64,000 bases of DNA from Bin80 sp964503085 (lineage in GTDB: Bacteria; Bacteroidota; Rhodothermia; Rhodothermales; Bin80). Below, piece by piece: positions 19,118 through 28,480 of this stretch; the stretch's first letter is position 1, and each line of letters starts with the position of its first letter. The stretch covers positions 1 to 64,000 of the forward strand of contig CAZCYQ010000012.1 of assembly GCA_964503085.1 (NCBI GenBank). Direction: 5' to 3'. The notes below the pieces were generated by a model. It was not told the origin of the DNA and made no database searches. It saw only the letters and a list, made by a program, of their open reading frames with translations. The translations under genes and the position numbers were made by a program.

Positions 19118-20341
19118 ATGTTTAACCTGGAATTTATAAGACTGGCTTGGGGAATTCTACGCAGCCATAAGCTGCGCTCTATGCTTACACTCTTGGGTAT
19201 TGTAATTGGTGTATTTGCCATCATTGTAGCTGTAACTGCGGTTCAGGTCATAGAGACCAAGGTGGTTTCCACCATTGAATCCTTTGGTGCAACCACATTC
19301 ACCATTTACAAATCCGGTGGATTTACCAGTTCCGGTTCACGGTATCGTGCACGGCCAAATATCACCTACGATGAAGTGCGCCAGTATGCGGAGCGTGCTC
19401 AGTTGCCGTCAGCGGTGAGCCCAACTTTGTATCGTGGAGATTCAAACGAAGCCCGGTACGGAGACCAGAAAACCGATCCTGTAGTCATACATTTAGGCGT
19501 TAATGAGTATTGGGTCGGTACGAACGGATTTGATCTTGCTCGCGGACGCAATATCACTGCATTGGACGTGCAGTTGAGACGAAATGTTGTTGTCATCGGA
19601 CATGAGCTTGATGATGAGCTGTTCCCAAACATTAATTCGATCGGAAAAGAAATTATCGTTGACGGTAGACGCTACCAGGTGATCGGTGTACTAGCCAGAA
19701 AAGGCGCAGTATTTGGGAACAGCATGGATCGTCTGGCACTGGCTCCCATTACGCGTGTGATTGATAGCTATAGTGCTGCATGGCGGGATATAGAGACCAA
19801 AGTGCAGACTTCGTCAATGGAGACGATAGATGAAGCGATTGAGGAAGCCATAGGTATTTTTCGGGTAATCCGCAATGTGCAGCCCGGCGAGGAGAACAAT
19901 TTTGAGGTGGAAAGTACGGAATCCTTTGTTGGGGGGATCACCAATTTTACAGGTCAGGTCAAGGCGGGAGGAGCAGCCGTTGGTCTGATTACGCTCCTTG
20001 CTGCCGGTATAGGAGTCATGAATATCATGCTTGTATCAGTTGCTGAGCGTACTCGCGAGATTGGTGTAAGAAAGGCAGTAGGCGCGAGCCGACGGGATGT
20101 GTTGAGTCAATTCTTGTACGAGGCGATCTTTTTATGTCAAATTGGTGGTATTGTGGGTATCCTCGTTGGAGTTTTGGGTGGCAACATTCTTGGATGGGTG
20201 TTTGATGCTTCGTTCGTTTTCCCGTGGGCCTGGGCGATTGGTGCGGTAATTGGCGTCACCTTGATTGCACTGGTTTTTGGAGTGTATCCGGCTTATAAGG
20301 CGGCAGGCTTGGATCCGATTGAATCTTTAAGGCACGAGTGA
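19118..20341 (+). CDS. FtsX/MacB-type ABC transporter permease 2
   Basis: 407 residues from the ATG at 19118, one base after the stop of the preceding paralogue. Same architecture: membrane span (about 15-40), MacB core domain, three C-terminal spans with 'IGVRKAVGASRRDVLSQFLYEA'. The pair probably forms a heteromeric permease. Its TGA overlaps the ATG of rpiA by one nucleotide, so rpiA is in the same transcript. Confidence 0.88.
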   Translation: MFNLEFIRLAWGILRSHKLRSMLTLLGIVIGVFAIIVAVTAVQVIETKVVSTIESFGATTFTIYKSGGFTSSGSRYRARPNITYDEVRQYAERAQLPSAVSPTLYRGDSNEARYGDQKTDPVVIHLGVNEYWVGTNGFDLARGRNITALDVQLRRNVVVIGHELDDELFPNINSIGKEIIVDGRRYQVIGVLARKGAVFGNSMDRLALAPITRVIDSYSAAWRDIETKVQTSSMETIDEAIEEAIGIFRVIRNVQPGEENNFEVESTESFVGGITNFTGQVKAGGAAVGLITLLAAGIGVMNIMLVSVAERTREIGVRKAVGASRRDVLSQFLYEAIFLCQIGGIVGILVGVLGGNILGWVFDASFVFPWAWAIGAVIGVTLIALVFGVYPAYKAAGLDPIESLRHE

Positions 20342-21036
20342 TGAGCCAGGACCTCGCCAAAAAACAGGCAGGCGAGAAGGCAGCACGATGCGTTGAGTCC
20401 GGTATGACAGTCGGCCTTGGCACAGGTTCCACTACAGCGTTTGCAATAGCGGCTCTAGGGTGCAGAGTTCGGGAAGAAGGCTTGTTGATCAGGGGAATAC
20501 CAACTTCCAGTTCGGCTGAGCTTGAGGCACGAAAGCAAGGAGTACCAATCTGTACTTTCGATGATGTAGAGGGCAGACTGGATATTGCGGTTGACGGGGC
20601 CGACGAAGTCAGTCCCGTGCTTGACTTGATCAAGGGTAGGGGGGCAGCACATACACGCGAGAAGCTTGTCGCCAGTCAGGCGGACAGATTCATCGTACTG
20701 GTGGATCCTTCTAAACTGGTAAAGCAGTTGGGCACAAAGATGCCCGTGCCCATTGAGGTGATTCCCATGGCTGTGCCAGTTGTACTGCGCGCACTTCAAG
20801 TTATGGGTGCAGAGGCAGCGGTACGGCTGGGGCTTCGGAAGGACGGTCCGATAGTAACCGATCAGGGTTTTTGGGTAATTGATGCACAATTTGGTCCGAT
20901 CAGTGATCCAGCCGCACTCAGCCGCACATTGCTGGAAATGCCAGGTGTGCTGGATCACGGACTGTTTGTTGGACTGGCCACCGAAGTTATTGTTGGTACT
21001 GAGACCGGTGCAGAGGTCCTGATCCGTAAACCGTGA
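20341..21036 (+). CDS. rpiA: Ribose-5-phosphate isomerase A
   Basis: 231 residues. Motifs: VGLGTGSTTAFAI (about 22-34), VDGADEV (about 82-88) and KGRGAAHTREKLVA (about 96-109), where the family usually has KGGGGALLREK. Interconverts ribose 5-phosphate and ribulose 5-phosphate. Start chosen at the ATG overlapping the permease stop; a GTG 3 nt upstream is in frame. Coupling to permeases looks positional rather than functional. Confidence 0.92.
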   Translation: MSQDLAKKQAGEKAARCVESGMTVGLGTGSTTAFAIAALGCRVREEGLLIRGIPTSSSAELEARKQGVPICTFDDVEGRLDIAVDGADEVSPVLDLIKGRGAAHTREKLVASQADRFIVLVDPSKLVKQLGTKMPVPIEVIPMAVPVVLRALQVMGAEAAVRLGLRKDGPIVTDQGFWVIDAQFGPISDPAALSRTLLEMPGVLDHGLFVGLATEVIVGTETGAEVLIRKP

Positions 21037-21095
21037 CGGCACAGCTTCGAGGGTTGATCGCTCTCGGTCACATCAGGACAGGGCCTGACAAATGA

Positions 21096-21782
21096 TTAGG
21101 TCAGTACAAATACGAAGGTCAGAGAGGTTATTACGTTTACAGGCACACCATTTAACCGGCCTGGTGCAAAGCGTGCGAGTTGAATTGCCCGCAGTGCCTC
21201 TTCGTCGCAGCCTGCTCCGAGGCTTTGCGTTACGGTGGGGAGACGGACAGATCCATTTGTGTCAACAATGAAGGCCACGGTAACGCGTCCCTCGAGATTA
21301 GCCCGGCGCGCCCGTTCGGGATACTGAAGTTCCTTTATCAGAGATTCCATGCTGCCGAGCAGGATAGGGACTTGATCCAGGAAGTCATATAGGTCTGGAT
21401 CATTGTTCTGTCCACGGAAGGAGACAGGCATAGTCATCTCGACACTGATTGGCTGCGCTCCGACGCGACCGGGCTCAAAGCGCATGTGCTCAAGGGTTCT
21501 GACAGCTTTCTGAGTCAGACGCTCATCTGCGTACTGCACTGCGATGGGATTCACTATCTGTCCTGTTTCGTCTACCAGGAAGGACACGAACACCTGTGTG
21601 TTATCGGCTCCGTTGTAAGCGGCGTGTTGCAAGGGGCCTGCCGAGGAGCTTATCAATGTGGGGAGATCAAAGATACCTGTATACTCAGCGTACGACGTGT
21701 CATACAGGGTGGTTTGAGAACTTGTGCATGCGGCAGCAGTGAGGCTGATCAAAACACAGGCCAGTGCGATGGTTTTTGTCAT
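21096..21782 (-). CDS. Lipoprotein with two TonB-C-like domains
   Basis: 228 residues with a lipoprotein signal (lipobox AAAC, Cys 19) followed by two TonB C-terminal-like units: a divergent one (about 55-120) and a canonical one (about 145-228) with 'YPERARRANLEGRVTVAFIVD' and 'ARFAPGRLNGVPV'. It lacks a Pro-rich spacer and an inner-membrane anchor, so it is unlikely to be a classical energy-transducing TonB. Convergent with rpiA, 59 nt apart. One of three TonB-C proteins within 4 kb. Confidence 0.8.
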   Translation of the reverse strand: MTKTIALACVLISLTAAACTSSQTTLYDTSYAEYTGIFDLPTLISSSAGPLQHAAYNGADNTQVFVSFLVDETGQIVNPIAVQYADERLTQKAVRTLEHMRFEPGRVGAQPISVEMTMPVSFRGQNNDPDLYDFLDQVPILLGSMESLIKELQYPERARRANLEGRVTVAFIVDTNGSVRLPTVTQSLGAGCDEEALRAIQLARFAPGRLNGVPVNVITSLTFVFVLT

Positions 21783-21848
21783 GGTCCACTCCGTTTAGGC
21801 CCACACTCGGCGGGCAAGTTACATGTTCAACACCATTAGCAATATTAT

Positions 21849-21877
21849 TGTAACGTTTTCGTAACATTTTTGTTACA
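21849..21877. promoter_or_regulatory. GTAAC half-site cluster
   Basis: TGTAAC at 21849-21854, GTAAC at 21861-21865 and TGTTACA at 21871-21877 form a direct/inverted set in an A/T-rich stretch about 67-95 nt upstream of the TonB-C lipoprotein start codon. Could be a regulator-binding site or promoter element. No regulator can be named. Confidence 0.25.
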
Positions 21878-22148
21878 CTTTAGTAAAATAAACGAAATTG
21901 AAATAACAAATTCCAGCATTGTTTGAGATAGAGCTGGCACCGTGTCTTTGCTGCGGCTGTTCTCCCTGCTGTGTTTTCGTGTCTCATCAGCGTCTTTAAA
22001 GTTTGACTTGCTAGCCCGAAATCGTCTCTCCTCACAGATAAATGGATGGAAGTTCACTTATTTGCGTGCGTACTCGGATAGCTTCTTCCGGTGAAGCTCT
22101 TAAGTGTCGCTGATGAAAAAAAGCGACGGTGGACACAAGATATGCGTG

Positions 22149-22192
22149 TTCCGAGCGAAGCGGAGCACTGATTCCGAGTTAAGTGGGGCACC
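22149..22192. repeat. Solo IS21-type end: two 22-bp repeats
   Basis: Two tandem 22-bp units with the pattern TTCCGA-N6-GGGGCAC plus a 3-nt spacer (22149-22170 and 22171-22192; the first has GGAGCAC). The same unit, in the same orientation and period, occurs four times at the edge of the IS21-family element at 62235. No istA or istB sequence adjoins it here, so it looks like an orphan transposon end. Confidence 0.6.
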
Positions 22193-22916
22193 GTACAAGC
22201 CGGTATTTTGGGGCGTTTATGCAAATGACACGAGTAAGTCGGGGACGGATTTGTTAGAAGGGCAAGTACGCGCTCACTGACTGGATCCCGGACGATGATC
22301 GTGGTCTGGGAGATCTTCCAGTCCAAGGTGGTCATACTATCGGGTCCTTCAAGCGCATGGTGTTTGATGGCGCCGACCAGCCCCTCGGCATGGGAATTGC
22401 AAACACAAACGCGGATGTCCCATTCAGACATGCCGTTTCGGGCATCTCAAGGCAAGGAGGCTATTGTCTATTCCCCCTTCCGCTATCTCGATCAGCTGGT
22501 GACTTCCACTTGTCGCGGGCAGGCTGGGATGCGTCTCTACAACAAATGTCGGCCTCAGATGAGGGAGGCCATTAGCGCCAGTATCTTCCTCCGCCAGCAA
22601 TCAAAATCAGTCGACTCTCATCATCTGCAAAGTCCGCATCCTCCCCCGCAATCATCGTCATTTTCTGTAGCTCGCTCCAGTTTGTTGGCGTAAATGCCAG
22701 CAAGGTCTTGTCCAGGCTGGGGCCCGCCCAATCGTGCCTCATAATGGTCACGTACCCTCTGTGCAAAGCATCCAACTCCGGAAAGTCAAATTTGAGTAGT
22801 CAGAGCGGGTCGGCATTCGCGTACTTACACCCGACTGAAAACTCGGTCACGCGACAAGACACGGACCTCGGTAGTTCAATGAAACTGAGGACCACCTTTT
22901 TGTAAGGTCACGCAAA

Positions 22917-23708
22917 TCAGCGCAGGTTAAATACGATCGCGACGGACATTCTCACCGGTACGGTACGCCCGCTCTGACGACCGGGAATAAATTTCGCCTC
23001 CTCCACTATCATTCTGGTAGCCTCTTCGTCGAGTCCGGCACCAGCTCCACGAAGGATCTCGGGGTCACGCGCATTGCCATTTTCGTCTACGACGAACTGC
23101 ACAACAACACGGCCTTCAACGTTGGCCTTTCGGGCGATCTCCGGGTATTTCATCTTGGTATGGAGTCCACTAACGCCACCAATCAACTCCGGCATCTGTT
23201 CAACGATCACATAATCATTCTGCTTCTCTGATGATTGTGATTGTTCGGATAGGGACTTAGACTCATCGTCCAACTTAAATTCAATCGGAATGGAGAGTTT
23301 TACTGCAACGGGTTTACCGTCTTGGCGTCCAGGAATAAATTCTGCGTGCTCAGAGATGACTCGGGTAGCCTCTTCGTCGAGTCCGGCACCAGCTCCACGA
23401 AGGACCTCGGTGTCACGAACGTTGCCATTTTTATCTACGGTGAGCCGCACAATGACACGGCCTTCAATGTTGGCCTTTCGCGCAATCTCTGGATACTTAA
23501 TCTTGGCTTGGAGGCCACTAAGGCCGCCAATTAGCTCTGGATCTTGTTCGACGATTGCATAGACCTCGGACTCGTGTTCTGAGCCTGAATTCCATATCGA
23601 AATCAGTAGAAAGAGTGAACCAAGAAGGAGCGCAGCAATCAGGCCAATTACTGCAGAGAAGGGGCGATTGCTCGGCAGGTCGTCTTCGAAGGATTCTTGT
23701 CGTGCCAT
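22917..23708 (-). CDS. TonB-like protein with duplicated C-terminal domain
   Basis: 263 residues: short cytoplasmic start, one membrane anchor (about 18-40), then two near-copies of a TonB C-terminal domain (about 54-148 and 166-263). Each contains 'QDPELIGG/QMPELIGG', 'KYPEIARKAN.EGRV' and 'AEFIPGRQ.G/AKFIPGRQSG'. The second copy replaces the first almost residue for residue, indicating a recent internal duplication. There is no Pro-rich periplasm-spanning segment, unlike the paralogue at 24445, so contact with outer-membrane receptors is uncertain. Confidence 0.85.
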   Translation of the reverse strand: MARQESFEDDLPSNRPFSAVIGLIAALLLGSLFLLISIWNSGSEHESEVYAIVEQDPELIGGLSGLQAKIKYPEIARKANIEGRVIVRLTVDKNGNVRDTEVLRGAGAGLDEEATRVISEHAEFIPGRQDGKPVAVKLSIPIEFKLDDESKSLSEQSQSSEKQNDYVIVEQMPELIGGVSGLHTKMKYPEIARKANVEGRVVVQFVVDENGNARDPEILRGAGAGLDEEATRMIVEEAKFIPGRQSGRTVPVRMSVAIVFNLR

Positions 23709-24444
23709 AGTTAAAAGTCCGAATCAGTTGAATGGGGGTTAAAGCGAACACCGAAGACTGGCAACACGTGATGTTGTGTAGTGAAGAAACTGGCTCAGGA
23801 AATTCACTTTCAGTTGACGAGTGCAGCATTTTCGGCCTCCGCTAGCAACATCCAAACAATTATCGTGCCAGGAGATTTTCTACTTTGTAAAATGAGAAAC
23901 TCACACTTAACTTTTTGCGCTCTCAAGACAAATCGGAGCCGAGTATCCGGTTCAGGATACTGAAGCACGTAACTGGTTCAACTTTTACGGGCGAATGCTC
24001 TACGGTTGGCGATTCAGGAAAGCAAGTCCCAAATCCTCAAAGCAGCCCAAGACGGCCACATGAGTTTCAAGGGATCTAATCAATCAGTGGACTAGCGTGA
24101 TGCCATGTACCGTTCACGGTACGCGTGAACAACGCCCAGGAACTCTTGATGCTGCTGGTATTCACGGTGCCTCGTGACAGTTTTTCCCGGTTGTGATTGA
24201 CGCAATCATGCGTAGGCAGATAATTGCTGTTGATTCTGGAGCAGGCTCGAATCCGTTGGTCATGCACGGTGGTCTTGGTTACTGCTTAGTCTACCCGACA
24301 TTCCACGGGTTCCCACAAGTTGAGGCGCACGCGTCCCGCATCCGAAGACCGCCTTGTTGATCTCCGGCAAGAGCTATTAAGCGAACTTGGAACGAATTCC
24401 AAAGATGCGTGACACTCAATCTCTACGTCGTAGGGTCGCGCAGA
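23709..24444. other. Spacer with transposase remnant
   Basis: 736 nt between two TonB-C genes. The only recognisable content is the IS1595/ISXO2-like transposase fragment at 24076-24267. The rest shows no gene. Confidence 0.6.
24076..24267 (-). pseudogene. IS1595/ISXO2-like transposase remnant
   Basis: A 63-codon open stretch whose product contains 'DCVNHNREKLSRGTVNTSS' then 'IKSSWALFTRTVNGTWHHAS'. This matches the C-terminal ISXO2-like transposase pattern VNHS..EYVRG..HTN.IE.FWSLLKRG..GTYHHVS, with the catalytic Glu of IE replaced by Lys. Nothing of the N-terminal two thirds is seen. A dead fragment of an insertion sequence. Confidence 0.6.
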
Positions 24445-25110
24445 TCAACGCAACTTGAATACGATCCGGAGAGACATCCTCACTGGCACGGCACGCCCGC
24501 GCTGACGTCCGGGAATAAATTTCGCCTCTTCCATGATGACCCTCATAGCTTCCTCGTCACATCCACCACCAATGCCACGAAGGACCGTGGGCTCACGCAC
24601 ATTGCCATTTTCGTCAACGATGAACTGAACAATCACGGCACCTTCAACATTGGCCTTACGGGCGATCTCTGGATACCTCGCTTTGGACTGGAGTAAGCCA
24701 ATACCCCCAATCAATTCTGGATCTTGTTCAACAATTGTGAAAAATTCTGGTTCTTCCTCGAACTCTTCCTCTTCCGGCGGTGGTGGTGGAGGAGGCACGT
24801 TGATCGGAGCATCCAAGTCTAGTGAGGCATCAAGATCCAGGTCGTCATCATCAAGGATCTCATCGTTTGGAACCTCTACAGGCACCGGTGGGCGTGGTGG
24901 TGGAGGTGGTTTTTGGATTTGCTCTGTCTGCAGAATTTCTTCCATCTGGACGACCTCCTGCGCAACCTGCTCAATCTCCATAGCATCTCCACGTTCCAGA
25001 TTTGCATTGAATGCCAAAATCAGCAGGAGGAGTGAAGCGATCATGCCAACCTGTACAAAGAAACCATATGTCCTTTTCAGATCGGCTTTGGGGGATTTAC
25101 GCAATGCCAT
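24445..25110 (-). CDS. tonB: TonB energy-transducing protein
   Basis: 221 residues: cytoplasmic start, membrane anchor (about 18-36), Pro-rich spacer with two PPPPP runs (about 68-78 and 110-117) around an Asp/Leu-rich stretch, and a C-terminal TonB domain (about 130-221) with 'YPEIARKANVEGAVIVQFIVD' and 'AKFIPGRQRG'. Full TonB architecture: transmits proton-motive force to outer-membrane receptors, with ExbB/ExbD not in this window. A client could be the heme receptor at 55.5 kb. Most canonical of the three TonB-C proteins here. Confidence 0.88.
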   Translation of the reverse strand: MALRKSPKADLKRTYGFFVQVGMIASLLLLILAFNANLERGDAMEIEQVAQEVVQMEEILQTEQIQKPPPPPRPPVPVEVPNDEILDDDDLDLDASLDLDAPINVPPPPPPPEEEEFEEEPEFFTIVEQDPELIGGIGLLQSKARYPEIARKANVEGAVIVQFIVDENGNVREPTVLRGIGGGCDEEAMRVIMEEAKFIPGRQRGRAVPVRMSLRIVFKLR

Positions 25111-25201
25111 GAGTTTTTGTTTTTGGGTTACCGGATGCGGAATTTAAGACAAAAATCGAAAACATGTAACACATGATCCTCGTAAGTGAAGGCATCAGAC
25201 G

Positions 25202-26812
25202 TCATAATGTTTCCCTCAGTAACGAATTCAGCGTGTTAGAGATTCCGTCAATCATATCTCCAGCAATCATCGTGCCGGGGTTGTTTTTTTCAGCATATTG
25301 ATCTGCGGTCTTTCCGCCAATATGTGTGGCACAGACTGCTGCTGTTGATGAATTGCAGCCTTGGGCAAGCAAGCCGCCGCATAAGCCGGACAATACATCT
25401 CCCGTTCCAGCTGTAGCGAGCGCAGGATTACCGCTGCTGCACACCACGGCCCGCTCCCTGCCGAGGCCGATGATGCTGGGGAATCCTTTGAGTATCAGCG
25501 TACAGTTCCAGTTTGATGCCCACTCGCGCGCCAGATGAAGTCGGTCAAGGCTGAGTTCCTTGTTTTTGGTCATACGCTTAAATTCGCCTGTGTGAGGTGT
25601 GAGGATCCAGTTTCGGGGCTCACCGTGAGTTTTTAGGAACTCAGCAGCCGTGGACAATGCATCTGCGTCCACAACAATAGGAATAGAGCATTCCTGCAGC
25701 AACGCATGAACGAACTGCTGTGTGTTGGGATTTCGGCCTAGACCAGGGCCAATAATTAATGCGTTTGCCTTAGCAAGCCATGGCCGTAGGGTAAGCATTG
25801 CGGCCTCGGTTTTAATTCCACCGTCGGAGCATTCGCTCAAACCGATTGCCGGAATTTCGGTCATTGCCCCTGCCAGAATAGGCTGAATGCTCTGTGGCAC
25901 AGCACAGGCTACATAACCTGCTCCGACGCGTGCAGCGGCGCGTGCAGACAACATAGGGGCCCCGGACAACCCCGGGGATCCACCAATCACGAGAACCATT
26001 CCGGCACTGTATTTATGTGCCTGCGGATCTCGTCTGGGAATGGCAGAGGAGATCGCCTCGTCGGTAGAAATCCAATCCACTGGGGGCACTGCATCATGGG
26101 CCAAAAATGACGGAGGAATGCCGATGTGGACAACGCTCACGTGGCCCGTGTAGGCCGGTCCCTGTCCCAAGAAAAATCCCGGCTTATGCGAATTGAATGT
26201 CACCGTTAGATCCGCACGTACTGCTGTCCCATGCGGTAACCCCAAATCGGCATCCAGTCCCGATGGGATATCCAACGCAATCACAGGCGAATCTGTGGCA
26301 TTCAGTCGCTCAACCAGTTCAGCAGCCGTGCCTTTCAGTGGGCGGTTGATCCCTATTCCGAAGAGAGCGTCAATGTATAGGTCTGCTGAGCGAGGTCCAT
26401 CGTGGGTATCAGGATTAAGCTGCAGCCGGCCCGATTGATCGGTAGATTGCAACTTTTGGAGCAAAAGCAGGTGATTTATTGCCTCGGGACTGGCGGGGGG
26501 CTTCAAAGAAATGACAGATACATGCGCTCCCCGGTTAAACAGTATGCGTGCAACAACATAACCATCTCCCCCGTTGTTGCCGCTGCCGCAGTATACAACC
26601 ACCTTGCGCCCGCGCATTGGGCCGTACCTATGCTCAATGATCAACCCGGCCCCCCGTCCTGCATTTTCCATTAGTGTAAACGGGGGTATTCCAAACTCTT
26701 CAATGGTAAGATTATCAAGTACTTTCTGTCCCTCGGCGCGCACGAGCGGAAGAAATCCTGCACGCAGCGGGTCGGCATCAAGAACAGACTTGTTATCTGG
26801 TTGCGATTTCAT
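25202..26812 (-). CDS. nnr: Bifunctional NAD(P)HX epimerase/dehydratase
   Basis: 536 residues. N-terminal YjeF_N (NAD(P)HX epimerase, about 20-235) with 'MENAGRGAG' and 'CGSGNNGGDGYVVAR'; C-terminal YjeF_C/carbohydrate-kinase-like domain (ADP-dependent NAD(P)HX dehydratase, about 250-530) with 'GGSPGLSGAP', 'IGPGLGRN', 'VVDADAL', 'LTPHTGEF' and 'GTGDVLSG'. Repairs hydrated NADH/NADPH. Standard length for the fused form. Confidence 0.94.
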   Translation of the reverse strand: MKSQPDNKSVLDADPLRAGFLPLVRAEGQKVLDNLTIEEFGIPPFTLMENAGRGAGLIIEHRYGPMRGRKVVVYCGSGNNGGDGYVVARILFNRGAHVSVISLKPPASPEAINHLLLLQKLQSTDQSGRLQLNPDTHDGPRSADLYIDALFGIGINRPLKGTAAELVERLNATDSPVIALDIPSGLDADLGLPHGTAVRADLTVTFNSHKPGFFLGQGPAYTGHVSVVHIGIPPSFLAHDAVPPVDWISTDEAISSAIPRRDPQAHKYSAGMVLVIGGSPGLSGAPMLSARAAARVGAGYVACAVPQSIQPILAGAMTEIPAIGLSECSDGGIKTEAAMLTLRPWLAKANALIIGPGLGRNPNTQQFVHALLQECSIPIVVDADALSTAAEFLKTHGEPRNWILTPHTGEFKRMTKNKELSLDRLHLAREWASNWNCTLILKGFPSIIGLGRERAVVCSSGNPALATAGTGDVLSGLCGGLLAQGCNSSTAAVCATHIGGKTADQYAEKNNPGTMIAGDMIDGISNTLNSLLRETL

Positions 26813-26821
26813 CTTTTAGAT

Positions 26822-28480
26822 CTACCGATCAGAGAATGATACAGAACTCACGGACGAAGTGCCGATACGGAGTGTATCTCCCAAAACAGTATCCCAGCGC
26901 GGGCGTATCGCGATAGGCTCTGGCATCCAGGTAATGGGTTCAGGGGGCCTGTAGGGATGGATCATGCCACCATCCCAGTGGCCATTTCGATTACGATCAA
27001 TGAAAGCGCGCAATTGGTAGGTGTTTTGCGGAAGATTGCCAAACGTGAATGCGCCGGTTGAGTCTGGGTGAGTGGTCGAAATCACCAGACCATTTGAATC
27101 CGTAAGTACAACTATAATGCTGTCTCCAGATGGAGTTGCAATACCACTAAAGCTTCCGAGTGCGCGAGGTCCCAGCCGTTTGAAGTGTTGCACCCGGATA
27201 CTGTCTGGATCCAGCACGGCGATGCGATAAACCTGTGTTGGGTCATCCAAAGATAGTAGGTTGTAACTCGTTCCATTGGAAGATGGGCTTTCGAAGCTTA
27301 CAGGCGTTCCGGTTGAATCCTGAACAGTCACCAGACTGTCCAGAGTCGGTAGGGTAAGCGGCCGATTAAAGACTATCGTTGGTGTTTCCCAAGGTGCTAA
27401 TTCATATGGATCTTCCGTACCGGTTGGCAGAAACCGTTCGAAACGAGGTTCAATTTGCTGCATGCCCATACTCCCAGTAAAATAGATGGTCTCTACATAC
27501 ACAGCATTGTCGCTTGAATCCTGCACCGCAGCGTCTGGAAGAAGCGCATAGGAGCGTTCTTGGAGTACATCAGTCATCAGATAGATCACGCGCGCATTCG
27601 CTTCTCGTTGATAACTGGAATGCACGGTAACGGGCGTGTTATCAACCGAATCTGTGATCGCCCAAGATTCGCCCGCCAGATCAGACAGAATTACATTTTC
27701 GCTAAATCGGACTTCAACCAGTCTGTTTGAAGTGGCACGAACTCGTTCTATGACGGGTCCTAGCGTGTCCACTTTTGTGTACACCCAGTCCAGATATTGT
27801 TCAATTGTATCAGGAGTGGCCCTGATCAATGGGGTTGGAGGAACGGCAAACCATTCGCCATCATCTGCACTATAGTTACGGTTGACGTCCCGTAGGCCCA
27901 AGATGAAAAAATCAGACTCACGCACATTTCCGAGTTCAAACAGTCCTTCAGCATCAGTTTGTGTCTGGTATGCCGGTATGCCATTTACTTCCTCACCGGG
28001 GTTGAAGACAAGAATTGGTAGACCGGTGACGGGTTTGCCTTCTATGGGATCAATCACTCGGCCGTACAATCTTCCCTGATCAATCACGGGCCCGGTGGCA
28101 AATGCATAGGATAGTGGACGCGTGAGCCGAACCCCCTGCCAGTCTCTAAACTCATCGTTGAGTGTCACAACGTACGTGGTAGAGTCGCGCAGTGGTTCGG
28201 AAAATTGTATAGTTACCGATCTTTTACGCCACCTGAAACGCAAACGGCTTTGAGGTGCTGGGGTGATAGATAATGCACGTGCAAAGGAAGCCTGATTCAC
28301 ATACTCTGAAAAAGTCAATTTCAGCTGGGTTGTAGGAGGCACTTCAACTGATTCGTGTGCGGGTTCTGCAGATACGAGTTGAGGTGGAGTCTCATCGCGC
28401 GGTCCCCCTGTCGGAGGACGAGGATCTGCGCAACCGCAGACCAGAATCAGTCCTAGCAGTACGATACTACGGGTCAACAC
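26822..28480 (-). CDS. Ig-like (Big_5/SbsA type) lipoprotein
   Basis: 552 residues starting at GTG (or TTG one codon later). Lipoprotein signal with lipobox VCGC (Cys 16). The start after the lipobox 'PRPPTGGPRDETPPQLVSAEPAHESV' plus 'LKLTFSEYVN' is the common Bacteroidota Ig-like lipoprotein opening. A CarboxypepD_reg-like segment follows (about 130-200) and further beta-rich repeats to the C-terminus. Surface or periplasmic, function unknown. Overlaps the upstream gene by 14 nt. Confidence 0.82.
   Translation of the reverse strand: MLTRSIVLLGLILVCGCADPRPPTGGPRDETPPQLVSAEPAHESVEVPPTTQLKLTFSEYVNQASFARALSITPAPQSRLRFRWRKRSVTIQFSEPLRDSTTYVVTLNDEFRDWQGVRLTRPLSYAFATGPVIDQGRLYGRVIDPIEGKPVTGLPILVFNPGEEVNGIPAYQTQTDAEGLFELGNVRESDFFILGLRDVNRNYSADDGEWFAVPPTPLIRATPDTIEQYLDWVYTKVDTLGPVIERVRATSNRLVEVRFSENVILSDLAGESWAITDSVDNTPVTVHSSYQREANARVIYLMTDVLQERSYALLPDAAVQDSSDNAVYVETIYFTGSMGMQQIEPRFERFLPTGTEDPYELAPWETPTIVFNRPLTLPTLDSLVTVQDSTGTPVSFESPSSNGTSYNLLSLDDPTQVYRIAVLDPDSIRVQHFKRLGPRALGSFSGIATPSGDSIIVVLTDSNGLVISTTHPDSTGAFTFGNLPQNTYQLRAFIDRNRNGHWDGGMIHPYRPPEPITWMPEPIAIRPRWDTVLGDTLRIGTSSVSSVSFSDR

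Larger units (their letters stand above)
21783..22916. other. Non-coding/decayed 1.1-kb spacer between TonB-C genes
   Basis: No credible gene. Short frames of 60-130 residues occur on both strands but resemble nothing known and lack coding character. It holds a pair of 22-bp repeats matching the IS21-type end at the right of the window (22149-22192) and, near 21849-21877, three GTAAC/GTTAC half-sites upstream of the lipoprotein gene. Best read as decayed mobile DNA. Confidence 0.6.

Noticed and set aside
21037..21095. Rho-independent terminator between rpiA and the TonB-C lipoprotein gene
   Set aside because: Only a 5-bp TCAGG/CCTGA stem without a T tract; too weak to call.
22054..22693. Overlapping 125- and 132-codon frames on both strands
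   Set aside because: No family resemblance, opposite-strand overlap and location in decayed mobile DNA; not called as genes.
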